Assembly (NCBI RefSeq): GCF_019973615.1
Contig: NZ_AP024238.1
Span: 3,865,989-3,929,988, forward strand
Length of the DNA: 64,000 nt
DNA from: Rhodoferax lithotrophicus
GTDB taxonomy: Bacteria > Pseudomonadota > Gammaproteobacteria > Burkholderiales > Burkholderiaceae_C
Reading direction: 5' to 3'
In this document: piece by piece, positions 42,347 through 50,782 of the stretch
Layout of the letters: every line of letters starts with the position of its first letter
How positions within the stretch are numbered: position 1 is the stretch's first letter
Notes under the pieces: model-generated
What the model was told of the DNA's origin: nothing
What the model saw: only the letters and a program-made list of their open reading frames with translations
The model's database searches: none
Translations under genes and position numbers: made by a program

Positions 42347-43564
42347 ATGGCTGCGGGTGCATTGCAGCATGTGGCCATGGGCTACCAGTTGCTTTGGAAC
42401 GCCCAGCGCCAGATCGCAGGGGTGCAACTTTGTCTGGACACCCTGCCCGGGATTCAACCCCATACCTACGCTCTGCTGGCCGAGTTGCAAAAGCTCTGGA
42501 GCCCCCTGGCCCCTCCATTGCTTTTGTCCACCCCGCATCCCACCCTGTTGATGGACTTGCTGGAGCACACCCCCAGTGCACTGGCCCGGGTTGAAGTCCT
42601 CGCCGAATTACTCAGCCACCCGGCGTTGCCCCAGTACGTGCAACAAGCCCAAAAACGTGGTTTACGTATGGTTTGGCGCGGCCAACCTGGTGAGCGTCCC
42701 TTACCGGCGTGGGCCTCTTGTTTCAGCCAAAACACCTTAAATCTGACTGCGGAAGAAGCATTACAAGCCTTGCGCGCATCCCTGCGCAGACCCAACAGCC
42801 TCCCCAGCTTGCGCCAGCGCAGTCCAGTGCGGGAGGGCCAGATTTATGACGGCATTGCCAGCCAGGCGCTGGCCGAGCATTGTCTGGATGAACAAGCTGC
42901 AGCAGCCTTGCTCGGCTGGCCGATGGAAGACGTGCTGTACAGTTATCGCCAAACGCATCTTCAACCAGATCAAGAGGTCATTCTGAAATTGATTGACAGC
43001 ATTGATGCCGATAACGGCATGGATGAGATCGAACACCGGCTTGGTCAGGACCCCTTGTTAAGTTACCGTTTTTTACGCTACATCAACTCTGCAAGCCTGG
43101 GCTTGCCCCAACACATCGATTCATTGCGGCAAGGGCTGATGGTGCTGGGGCTCTCACGCACCAAACAATGGCTTCTAGAGCTTTTACACCATGCCAGCAG
43201 CCACCTGAATCTGCAACCAGTGCGTCAAGCCATGGTGCTGCGCGCCCGTTTTATGACCCATTTGCTGGATACGGGCCAAAGTGAGGCCCTCAAACGCGAG
43301 TTGTATCTGTGTGGTCTGTTGTCGCAAATTGATCTGCTGGTGTTTCAGTCCATGCCGGGCGCACTCCGCGCCATGCACTTACCCCATCGCGTCAAAGAAG
43401 CCCTTCTGACACAAGACGGCCCTTATTGGCCCTACCTGGATATCGCCATGGCGGTTGAAATGCCACGGCTGGATACCGTCAAAATCTGCAGCCTCCAGCA
43501 CGGATTTAACCCACAAGATATCAATCTGGCCCTGTTGCACACTTTGGCAATCCTCAAGTTTTAA
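42347..43564 (+). CDS. EAL-HDOD family signalling protein with degenerate EAL part
   Basis: A 405-residue protein of YuxH/EAL-HDOD architecture. About residues 1-180 resemble the EAL-like half (GYQLLWNAQRQIAGVQLCL) but lack the EAL motif and metal ligands, so cyclic-di-GMP hydrolysis is not expected. About 195-400 is an HDOD domain, with DPLLSYRFLRYINSASLGL and IDSLRQGLMVLGLSRTKQWL. HDOD proteins are signalling adaptors without the catalytic HD pair. The start lies 4 bases after flgL, which ties it to the hook-filament operon. The flaG sigma-28 promoter overlaps its last codons. Confidence 0.8.
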   Translation: MAAGALQHVAMGYQLLWNAQRQIAGVQLCLDTLPGIQPHTYALLAELQKLWSPLAPPLLLSTPHPTLLMDLLEHTPSALARVEVLAELLSHPALPQYVQQAQKRGLRMVWRGQPGERPLPAWASCFSQNTLNLTAEEALQALRASLRRPNSLPSLRQRSPVREGQIYDGIASQALAEHCLDEQAAAALLGWPMEDVLYSYRQTHLQPDQEVILKLIDSIDADNGMDEIEHRLGQDPLLSYRFLRYINSASLGLPQHIDSLRQGLMVLGLSRTKQWLLELLHHASSHLNLQPVRQAMVLRARFMTHLLDTGQSEALKRELYLCGLLSQIDLLVFQSMPGALRAMHLPHRVKEALLTQDGPYWPYLDIAMAVEMPRLDTVKICSLQHGFNPQDINLALLHTLAILKF

Positions 43565-43580
43565 ACCAACGTGCCGATAG
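43554..43580 (+). promoter_or_regulatory. sigma-28 (FliA) promoter of flaG
   Basis: TCAAGTTT, 11 bases, GCCGATAG: 7 of 8 matches in both elements with exact spacing, the best overall sigma-28 site in the window. It overlaps the stop codon of the EAL-HDOD gene. Initiation near 43587 gives a leader of about 80 bases before flaG. Confidence 0.88.
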
Positions 43581-43667
43581 ACTGGCTACGTACTGCATCA
43601 TTGTGTACGCAGTACCGTAGTTTCTGCGTGCTACTGCCTGGCAAACAGAACCCCCAAGGAGTCAGCC

Positions 43668-44039
43668 ATGGAATTAAGCTCAATCACCACTGCCCGGACC
43701 ATCGGGCAGTCCAACTATGCGCCCGAGCCCGCCGGGCGAGCAAGCGCGCGCAACCTGCCGGCAGATACAGCCGCAGCCCCACAAAAGCTGGGGCAGACCC
43801 CAAAAAAACCAGATTCCGTCGTACTGGAACAAGCTGTAGAGTCTGCCAACAAGGTGTTGGCCAGCAAAACCTCGAATGAATTGCACTTTGCCATTGATAA
43901 AGATACTGGCATTACCGTTGTCAAATTGACGAATCGCCAATCGGGGGAGACCATTCTTCAGTTCCCATCTGAAGCCATGCTGCAAATTGCCAAAGGCATT
44001 GACCATGCCACTGGCTCAATCATTCAGCGTCAAGCCTGA
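43668..44039 (+). CDS. flaG: FlaG family protein
   Basis: A 123-residue protein with a disordered N-terminus (PAGRASARNLPADTAAAPQK) and the compact FlaG domain at the C-terminus (LHFAIDKDTGITVVKLTNRQ, then GETILQFPSEAMLQIAKGID). FlaG affects filament length in several bacteria, though its mechanism is not settled. It has its own strong sigma-28 promoter and AAGGAG before the ATG. The last 10 bases overlap the end of the convergent PLP-enzyme gene. Confidence 0.9.
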   Translation: MELSSITTARTIGQSNYAPEPAGRASARNLPADTAAAPQKLGQTPKKPDSVVLEQAVESANKVLASKTSNELHFAIDKDTGITVVKLTNRQSGETILQFPSEAMLQIAKGIDHATGSIIQRQA

Positions 44040-45601
44040 GCCAGCAAGGCCACTTGATTGAGGGCGTGCATAGCTTGGTCAATGGCGCTTGTCACAGGTT
44101 GGCGGGAGGCCATCGATTCGGTCACCAGCCGTGCACCGCTGCACAGCCGAAGTGCCCCAACAGGTCTGCCCGCTTGTACGCCACAGGGTACCGGTTGACC
44201 CAATTGAAACCGTTGACTCATCAACCCGGACATAGCTTGTGCACCACGCAATTGCTGGTACAGCAGGGTTGTCTCCTGCAAGCTCAATGCCTGCCTTTCA
44301 CCACCCGCTACACGTTTAAAAACCTGGAACGGCATGATGCTTTGCACACTGTCCCAAGCCTGCAAACTGCCCGTCTTGCCGCGCTGCAAGGCCGCAACGG
44401 GCAATGCCGCAAAACTGGCATCCGAGGCCAAGCGCTGGCTGACTGCCTGCTGCCAAGTCTGAAGAAACTCATGGACCACCTGGTCTGGCAGCGCTTTGAA
44501 CTTGCGTAACTCAGCCAAAGCAGCCTCCCAACGCAACAACAAACCCAGGTTTGCCGATTCTGCAAGTGCCTTGGCGGGCAACCAACCCGGTGGCCAATCT
44601 GACCTGGCCGAGTAGTCCACCAGGGCTTTCAGCGACAGCGTTCGACTGCGTTGCGCCACACCAGGAGGCAACAGCAGTGCACCACAAAACGCCGGTCCAC
44701 CGACAAATTTTGAGCCCGTGATGGCCACCATGAAGTCTTGTGCCAGATAGCCCGACAGCGTATTGGACGACAAGCGATATTGGCAGGCATCCACCAACAC
44801 GCTCAAATTCTCCCCATAGTGCGCACGCAATTGTGTTGCGCAGGCCAGCGAGGGGGCCAGTAAACCGGTTTTGGAGACATCCGTCATCACCAGCAAACAA
44901 CGGCCATCCGCTTGCACCTGGTGCTCCACCTGCGCAGCAAACTCCGCATCCACCTCCGCCTGGCTGCGCAAACTGCCATCGGCATGGCGCAATTTCACGC
45001 TCACTGGCGGCAGCACATGCGCCAGTGCGACCGGCTCACCACGTTGGACACTTTGCCCCTGTGATGTCTGCGTAGCAAAGTGAAGCGCAGCCAGTGCCGC
45101 AGGCACGCCGCTGCCAGTCTCGTCAGCTTCAACCATGACAGCCTGCAAGTGCTCGGGTTGCCCCTGCGCGGCCAGATGCGCGGCAAACAGATGAACATCT
45201 GTGCCCGAGGCAGCAAACACCAGCTCGGTGCCTGGCACATCCGCCGCACCACTGAGCTGACTCACTTCACGGCGTTGACGCTCCACCTCCAGGTGGTAAC
45301 TGCCGGCTGGCCCATACAAATGCCGGAACAAGGCAACCGCAGCCTGAAAACCCAGCGGCGAAATCACCGAACCGGTCGATGAACCAAACTGCACCAGCGC
45401 CGGGTCGGGGCGTGGTCCATAACCATAGGTATTACTGCCCTGTGCGTTGAGCACAATGCGGTTGTCCCCCCCCTGCGTCAGCATACGTGCCGCTGCAGCC
45501 TCAAAGTCCCGGTTCAACGACAAACGCGCCAACACCCGGGCACGTTGTGCGAGCGGATGTGCTGGTCGTTTGTTGCTGGCAGGCTGGGATGCGGACATCA
45601 T
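44030..45601 (-). CDS. fold-type I PLP enzyme, class-V-like, unknown substrate
   Basis: A 523-residue protein with the fold-type I PLP-enzyme order: ASGTDVHLFAAHLA (about 131-144) as phosphate-binding turn, VLVDACQYRLSS (Asp271 and Gln274, the pair facing the pyridine ring), and ITGSKFVGGPAFCGALLLP with Lys298 as likely Schiff-base residue. Spacing resembles cysteine desulfurase/kynureninase-type (class V) enzymes, but I cannot place it in a known family. Last gene of an operon of three: its ATG overlaps the ATP-grasp stop as ATGA. No signal peptide. The reaction could be transamination, desulfuration or beta-elimination on the ligated product. Confidence 0.7.
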   Translation of the reverse strand: MMSASQPASNKRPAHPLAQRARVLARLSLNRDFEAAAARMLTQGGDNRIVLNAQGSNTYGYGPRPDPALVQFGSSTGSVISPLGFQAAVALFRHLYGPAGSYHLEVERQRREVSQLSGAADVPGTELVFAASGTDVHLFAAHLAAQGQPEHLQAVMVEADETGSGVPAALAALHFATQTSQGQSVQRGEPVALAHVLPPVSVKLRHADGSLRSQAEVDAEFAAQVEHQVQADGRCLLVMTDVSKTGLLAPSLACATQLRAHYGENLSVLVDACQYRLSSNTLSGYLAQDFMVAITGSKFVGGPAFCGALLLPPGVAQRSRTLSLKALVDYSARSDWPPGWLPAKALAESANLGLLLRWEAALAELRKFKALPDQVVHEFLQTWQQAVSQRLASDASFAALPVAALQRGKTGSLQAWDSVQSIMPFQVFKRVAGGERQALSLQETTLLYQQLRGAQAMSGLMSQRFQLGQPVPCGVQAGRPVGALRLCSGARLVTESMASRQPVTSAIDQAMHALNQVALLAQA

Positions 45602-46812
45602 GAATGAGCAGTCCCTTTGAGCGCCGCTCGCCTGAGCAGGGCGTGAAACGCGTCAAACACTTTCTGCATGGCCGGTACCTTGTACGGGAACATGTCCGGC
45701 GGGTCCATGGAATGCACCACCGCACCGGCATCCACCTCAAACACAAACAAAGCCCCGTCACGTGTTTCTGCACAGTCCATCACCAGATAGTCCAGCCCAA
45801 AACGTTCATACACGCTACGCAACCCGACACGATGGCGTTGCGCAAAATCGGTCTCAAAGTCGCGCATGAAGGCTTCTTCCTCGGCCCGCTTTTCAGCGCT
45901 TTCGACCATACCGGCGTTCAGGTAGTGAATCATCCAGTGTGCCGATACCCCCATGTGCCCGGCAAACGGCACGCCATCCACCAGCACCACGCGGTATTTG
46001 CGAAACAGGCCATCGGCACCGCTGTAGTCGATGAACGAGGCAATGAAAAAATCCGTTTCCGTACTGGCTGCGAGATACCGGGCCAGCTCAGCCACCTCGG
46101 CCACTTTTTCCAAACCATGACCGGCATGGGAGTCCAGTGGGCGGATGATCAGCGGAAACGCCCCATCGGGCAACAACTCGCCCAACGCGGCTTGTCCGGC
46201 ACAGAAAACCTCCAGCGCCTGGCGCGTGGTCTGCGCCGTAGGTGGCACATACACACCCGGCGCATCCTTCAGCAGTGCATAGGCGTTTTCACGCGAGGTA
46301 CGCAAAATGCCCTCGGGCTGCACCAGCACCGGTTTGGGCCAACTGGGCACAGCCTGGGCCAGTTGTGCCAGCAATTCATGCGTCTGGCTGGTGTCGGACA
46401 TGGCGATAAAAGCCACGTCATGCTCAGGCAAGTACTCCGGCATCGGCTCACCCGGTAACAAGTACAACATGGTGAGTGAAATGTCCGAGTCTTCCAGCAA
46501 AAACGCCAAAGGTGCGTTGGCCATCAGGTCGCCTGGGCCCATGATGGCCAGCAGGCGCAGGGTGACTGGGCGGCTGGCGGGCAGCTCATACACCCGGCTG
46601 CTTTGCAACGCCAGGGACAAGGTGTCGAGCCCAACATCGCGCAGCCCATGTAATTGCAGGGCAATTGACAAATCCATCAGGGCATTGGCATCCAGCGGGT
46701 TTTGCTCCGCCCGCGCCTTGAGCGTTTCAGCCAGTGGCATCAGGCTTTGGCCATTAAAAGCCAAACGCATCAGGTGTGCCAAGCCCATCAACGGGGGTTG
46801 AGAAAGGTTCAT
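45598..46812 (-). CDS. ATP-grasp ligase with helical (TPR-like) N-terminus
   Basis: A 404-residue protein. Residues about 20-80 form helical repeats resembling TPR units (LKARAEQNPLDANALMDLSI). From about 85 a Rossmann-like pre-domain follows. The ATP-grasp part (about 190-385) has FPLIIRPLDSHAGHGL as the nucleotide-binding loop, RKYRVVLVDGVPFAGHMGVS, and LFVFEVDAGAVVHSMD with acidic metal ligands. This resembles RimK-like or D-Ala-D-Ala-type ligases that form amide bonds through acyl phosphates. Overlaps by 4 bases (ATGA) with the genes on both sides, so the three proteins are probably made in fixed ratio. The amine substrate could come from the upstream decarboxylase. Confidence 0.75.
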   Translation of the reverse strand: MNLSQPPLMGLAHLMRLAFNGQSLMPLAETLKARAEQNPLDANALMDLSIALQLHGLRDVGLDTLSLALQSSRVYELPASRPVTLRLLAIMGPGDLMANAPLAFLLEDSDISLTMLYLLPGEPMPEYLPEHDVAFIAMSDTSQTHELLAQLAQAVPSWPKPVLVQPEGILRTSRENAYALLKDAPGVYVPPTAQTTRQALEVFCAGQAALGELLPDGAFPLIIRPLDSHAGHGLEKVAEVAELARYLAASTETDFFIASFIDYSGADGLFRKYRVVLVDGVPFAGHMGVSAHWMIHYLNAGMVESAEKRAEEEAFMRDFETDFAQRHRVGLRSVYERFGLDYLVMDCAETRDGALFVFEVDAGAVVHSMDPPDMFPYKVPAMQKVFDAFHALLRRAALKGTAHS

Positions 46813-48296
46813 AGGAGCTCTCTGTGCAGTGAGTGAATTGGCTGGGCACTTGTCAACTTCTGTCCCAGAACCAGCGTGGCATCCAGCAAGGCATCGATGT
46901 CAGCGACCACCGTGCGGTGGTTGACGATGGCAGCGCGGATCACCACCTGGCCATCCAGCGTGCTGGCCGATGGCACGGCAATACCGGATTCCTGCAGCAA
47001 AACTACCAGCTCGTCGTTGATAGTATTGGCATTAGCGCTACGAAATCTGTAACAAACAATGTTCAACGCCACCGGGGCCATCAGCTCCAGCTCCGGCGTG
47101 GCTTCAATACGCTGCTTCATGTATTGGGCCAGGGCACAGCTGTTGGAGATGGCGGCACCGAGCTTTTCCGTGCCATGGCAAACAAAGGTGAACCAGGTTT
47201 TCAGAGCCCGAAAACCACGCGACAAATCAGGCCCCAAATCACACGGCCAGGGGGAGCCCGCCGCCAAACCCCGTGTGTGCCGCGCCAGATACGCCGCCGG
47301 TGTCGCAAAGGTTTCCAGTTGGCCAGCACCATCACGCGCCAAAAAATAGCCTGCGTCATACGGAACCTGACCCCATTTATGGAAGTCCAGCGCAATCGAG
47401 TCTGCCTGCTCAATACCCTTGAACTGAGGTGCCAGTTCGGGTGACAACATGGCCAGCGCACCCAGCGCACCGTCTACATGAAACCACAGCTGTTCCTGGG
47501 CCGCGAGCGCCGCCACCTGCTCCAGTGGGTCAATCGCCCCGATGTTCACCGTACCGGCGGTAGCCACCACCAGAAAAGGTTGCAAGCCGGCGAGCCGGTC
47601 CGCAGCCACCATGCGGGTCAGGGCGCTGACATCCATCTGCCCCTGTGCATTCACCGGCACTTGCCGCAGCGCCTGGTTGCCCAAACCACTGATTTCCATG
47701 GCCTTGGTGATACAGCTGTGCGCACTGCTGGCCGCATAGGCCACCAGTTGCGCGCCCTCGCCCGCCACACCACAGGCACGTGATGCCGCCCCGAGGGCCT
47801 GGGTACGCGCCACCAGCACGGCCAGCAAATTGGCGGTGGAGGAACCCGTGACAAACAGGCCTGACGACGTGTCAGGAAAGCCAAACAGCTCACGCATCCA
47901 CAAACCAATTTGGCGCTCGACTTCCAGTGGCATCTGGTCGCGCCCACCCAGATTGGCATTCAATCCCGCCGACAACATCTCGGCCAGCATACCCACGGGG
48001 GTGCCACCACCTTGCACCCAACCCATAAAACCGGGGTGGGAATTGCCCCCAGCATAGGGCAACACCTGGGTCATGAATTGCGCATGGGCTTGACTCAGAC
48101 TGATCGGCTGCCTGGGCAAGGGGGCCGTAAAAGCCCCACGCACTTCTGGCGGAATCGGCTGCCAGACAGGCCGCTGGCGAATGTGTTCCATGTAGTCCAG
48201 CATGTCATCCAGCATGCGGTGGCCTTGTTGGCGCAACGCTGACCAATCTTGTGGATCAAGGGTAGCAGTGTCTATCGGTAAATTCATTTCATGCAC
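46809..48296 (-). CDS. PLP-dependent group II (aromatic L-amino acid type) decarboxylase
   Basis: A 495-residue decarboxylase of the group II family (aromatic amino acid, glutamate, 2,4-diaminobutyrate types). Visible residues are His193 (SSAHSCITKA) that stacks on PLP, ATAGTVNIGAIDP, Asp275 in HVDGALGALAML, and the Schiff-base Lys307 in LDFHKWGQVPYD. The family consensus HVDAA and DPHKW are changed to HVDGA and DFHKW, so the substrate may be unusual. First gene of a three-gene overlapping operon. The start may be the ATG at 48296 or at 48287. A dyad GATTCACATGAATC lies about 55 bases upstream. Confidence 0.85.
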   Translation of the reverse strand: MHEMNLPIDTATLDPQDWSALRQQGHRMLDDMLDYMEHIRQRPVWQPIPPEVRGAFTAPLPRQPISLSQAHAQFMTQVLPYAGGNSHPGFMGWVQGGGTPVGMLAEMLSAGLNANLGGRDQMPLEVERQIGLWMRELFGFPDTSSGLFVTGSSTANLLAVLVARTQALGAASRACGVAGEGAQLVAYAASSAHSCITKAMEISGLGNQALRQVPVNAQGQMDVSALTRMVAADRLAGLQPFLVVATAGTVNIGAIDPLEQVAALAAQEQLWFHVDGALGALAMLSPELAPQFKGIEQADSIALDFHKWGQVPYDAGYFLARDGAGQLETFATPAAYLARHTRGLAAGSPWPCDLGPDLSRGFRALKTWFTFVCHGTEKLGAAISNSCALAQYMKQRIEATPELELMAPVALNIVCYRFRSANANTINDELVVLLQESGIAVPSASTLDGQVVIRAAIVNHRTVVADIDALLDATLVLGQKLTSAQPIHSLHRELL

Positions 48297-48350
48297 AAGT
48301 TAAAAGATGCCTCATGGTCAAGCGACTATCCAACCCAGCATAGCGCCTTT

Positions 48351-48364
48351 GATTCACATGAATC
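48351..48364. promoter_or_regulatory. dyad upstream of the decarboxylase operon
   Basis: GATTCA-CA-TGAATC is a perfect 6-base dyad with a 2-base spacer in the 150-base gap between the regulator gene and the decarboxylase gene. Position suits an operator for the operon; which protein binds it is unknown. Confidence 0.35.
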
Positions 48365-48446
48365 ACCCAAATAAAGTGGGGATTACACCGCTTTTTGCCC
48401 GACCTTCAACATGAACGCCAACAGGAATGACGGTCTGACCGCGTCA

Positions 48447-49901
48447 TCACCGCCGACTCATCTCTGCCCGCACCTCTGCATAAACCTGCCAAAACTGCGC
48501 CTCTTGTGTGGTGCAGAAGTTGATGCGCATCAGTGTGCTGGGCGCGTGGTTGGCGTGAAACAGCGCCCCCGGTGCCAGCAAATACCCCTTGTCAAGCATA
48601 CGCTGGGCCAGGGCATCGGTATCCACGCCCGTGTCGACCCAGCCAAACAGTCCGCTAGGTGGTGCCGCAAAGCGGCAACCCGCCTCCAGCGCCAGGGCCA
48701 CGCTGCGCCCACGCGCCTGATCCAGACGTGTACGCAATTGCTGCGCATGACGGCGTAATTGGCCTTGGCTGATACACCAGGCCAAGGCTTTCTCAAACAG
48801 TGCGGGAGTGGTCAGGGTACCCAGCAACTTGGTGTCGAGTAAACGTTGCACCAGGTGGGTGGGTGCCGCCAGATAACCCACACGCCACCCCGGTGCCAGA
48901 ATTTTGGCAAAACCACTCACATAGATACTGCGCTGTAAACCATCCAGCGCACATAAACGAATCATGTGGTCAGGCGCAATGTGGCTGTAGGTGTCGTCCT
49001 CCACCACATCAAAATCATGTTGGTGCGCCAGTTGCAACAGCCGGTGGGCGCTGGCCGGACTCAAACAATAGCCGGTGGGGTTGTGGAACACGCTGACGCT
49101 GACAAACAATTTGGGGTGATGCAACTCGCAGTAACGCGCCATCACCGCCAGGTCTGGCCCGTCAGGGCCACGCGGCACCGGCAAAATACGCATGCCCAAG
49201 GCATCCAGCCGGGCAAATTCAACCGCCCAGCCCGGCTCCTCCACCATCACAAAGTCACCTGCGCGCAGCAAGGTACGGCTCACCACATCCAGCGCATGGG
49301 TGGCCCCGACCGTGGTGATGATGTTTTGCGGCGTGGTGGTCATGCCCAGTGCGTTCAAGCGACTGGCAAGTGCCTGGCGCAGACCCGGATCACCTGCAGG
49401 CTCACCATAATGCAGCGACAAGGCCTTGAGCTCTGCACCGGCACAAAAGCGGCGCACCGCTGCCGACATGAAGTTCGACTCCAGCCATTCGGATGGAAAC
49501 GCCCCCATACCCGGCTGCGGTCGGCCACCCGGGTCATGAAACATGCCACGGATCAACGCCGCCGCATCCACCGGAACGTGGGGCATCCCCGAAGTGGCCG
49601 AGGCCAACCTGGAAGAGTCGTTATTTGCTATTGATTGAGTAGCTGTCTGCGCTTTATCTGTAAGCACTAGAGCCTGATTTCTTATATAAAAACCTCGGTT
49701 TTTATGCGCCTCCACCAGCCCCATCGCCAACAAACGGTCATAAGTGGCCACCACCGTGCTGGGGCTCACCCCCTGCTGCTGCGCACATTGGCGCACCGAG
49801 GGCAGACGCGTGCCCGGTGCCAGCAAACGGCTGCGAATACGATCCGCAAAACGCTCAGCCAGTTGTTCGGCCAATGTTTGCGCGGCGGCTTTAACCAACA
49901 T
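48447..49901 (-). CDS. MocR-type (GntR + aminotransferase) transcription regulator
   Basis: A 484-residue regulator. Residues 1-75 are a GntR winged helix (LPSVRQCAQQQGVSPSTVVATYDRLLAMGLV). About 110-480 form a class I aminotransferase-like effector domain with IITTVGATHALDVVSRTLL, VEDDTYSHIAPD and SIYVSGFAKILAPGWRVGY, whose lysine binds PLP. MocR proteins sense PLP or amino compounds. The interdomain linker, about residues 72-92 (TDKAQTATQSIANNDSSRLA), is encoded by an interspersed repeat copy. It is divergent from lysE and lies upstream of the decarboxylase operon on the same strand, so it could control either. Confidence 0.88.
   Translation of the reverse strand: MLVKAAAQTLAEQLAERFADRIRSRLLAPGTRLPSVRQCAQQQGVSPSTVVATYDRLLAMGLVEAHKNRGFYIRNQALVLTDKAQTATQSIANNDSSRLASATSGMPHVPVDAAALIRGMFHDPGGRPQPGMGAFPSEWLESNFMSAAVRRFCAGAELKALSLHYGEPAGDPGLRQALASRLNALGMTTTPQNIITTVGATHALDVVSRTLLRAGDFVMVEEPGWAVEFARLDALGMRILPVPRGPDGPDLAVMARYCELHHPKLFVSVSVFHNPTGYCLSPASAHRLLQLAHQHDFDVVEDDTYSHIAPDHMIRLCALDGLQRSIYVSGFAKILAPGWRVGYLAAPTHLVQRLLDTKLLGTLTTPALFEKALAWCISQGQLRRHAQQLRTRLDQARGRSVALALEAGCRFAAPPSGLFGWVDTGVDTDALAQRMLDKGYLLAPGALFHANHAPSTLMRINFCTTQEAQFWQVYAEVRAEMSRR
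49626..49686. repeat. interspersed repeat copy R6, inside the MocR gene
   Basis: On the minus strand AGGCTCTAGTGCTTACAG ... GACAGCTACTCAATCAATAG matches the family. The reading frame passes through it without a stop and it falls in the flexible linker between DNA-binding and effector domains. Confidence 0.65.
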
Positions 49902-50000
49902 ACGTCACACTCCTTTTTGCCACAATGGCAGCCTTCAACACACAGCACACACCACCCCCCTGAGTCAAGCCCAGCGTTTTGTGAATTTCCTTCACACCCG

Positions 50001-50026
50001 CTGTATGGCTAAATCAAACCATACAG
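50001..50026. promoter_or_regulatory. putative operator between mocR-type gene and lysE-type gene
   Basis: CTGTATGG and CCATACAG form a perfect 8-base inverted repeat with a 10-base AT-rich spacer, about 100 bases from each divergent start. Likely binding site for the MocR-type regulator. Nearby, TTGCCA (50054) with a suitably spaced TA-rich segment could be the lysE promoter. Confidence 0.55.
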
Positions 50027-50111
50027 ATCCACAAAATGTTTTTCAAAGTGTATTGCCAGTGTACTGTTTTATTCGCTAAAGTAGACCTTATGAACACCCC
50101 TCGCCCTGCCT

Positions 50112-50723
50112 ATGAGCACCACTGAACTTGCCGCACTTTTGCTGCTGTGTACGGTGACCAGCTTCACCCCCGGCCCCAATACCACGCTGTCTACCGCCCT
50201 GGCTGCCAACCTGGGTCTGCGCCGGGCCTTGCGGTTTGTCATTTCCGTACCCATCGGCTGGGGCATGGTGTTCATTATTTGTGCCGCTGGTTTGGGCACG
50301 GCAGTGGTCTCCGTACCATCATTACGCATGGGCATCCAGCTGATGGGCGTGACCTATTTACTCTGGCTGGCCTGGCGGTTGTACCGTGTGGACAGTCTGG
50401 CACAAGCCAACGCCAGCCATCTGGAGGTCACCTTCTGGCAGGGCGTGATGCTGCAGTTTCTCAACATCAAGGCCTGGATGCTGGCACTGACCGTGGTGGC
50501 GGGCTGGTTGGCTGGCCGGGAAGATGCCTACGAGCGCTTCACCCTCATCCTGCCGCTGATGCTGATGTTTGGCCTGTGCAGCAACCTGAGTTATGCGATG
50601 GCGGGCTCGCTGCTCAAACAATGGCTGGCCGACCCCCTTCATGGCGGACAACGCCTGCGCTGGTTCAACCGCAGCATGGCCGCGGTGCTGGTGGCCACCG
50701 CTGCATGGATGTTAAGAATATAA
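50112..50723 (+). CDS. LysE/RhtB-family amino acid exporter
   Basis: A 203-residue membrane protein with about six hydrophobic segments and the family N-terminus FTPGPNTTLSTALAANLGLRR. Members export lysine, arginine, threonine, homoserine and related compounds. A tiny overlapping frame (ATG at 50090, 11 codons) precedes it and could act as a leader. It is divergent from the MocR-type regulator, a common pairing in which the regulator senses the exported compound or PLP. A repeat copy follows the stop. Confidence 0.88.
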   Translation: MSTTELAALLLLCTVTSFTPGPNTTLSTALAANLGLRRALRFVISVPIGWGMVFIICAAGLGTAVVSVPSLRMGIQLMGVTYLLWLAWRLYRVDSLAQANASHLEVTFWQGVMLQFLNIKAWMLALTVVAGWLAGREDAYERFTLILPLMLMFGLCSNLSYAMAGSLLKQWLADPLHGGQRLRWFNRSMAAVLVATAAWMLRI

Positions 50724-50775
50724 AAATAGACTACATCGCCCGTCATACAAGCGTTAACAGCTACAAATAATAGAG
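50720..50775. repeat. interspersed Comamonadaceae-type repeat, copy R7
   Basis: AAAATAGACTACATCGCCC ... GCGTTAACAGCTACAAATAA fills the 59-base gap between the exporter and the racemase gene. Confidence 0.55.
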
Positions 50776-50782
50776 CATTTAG

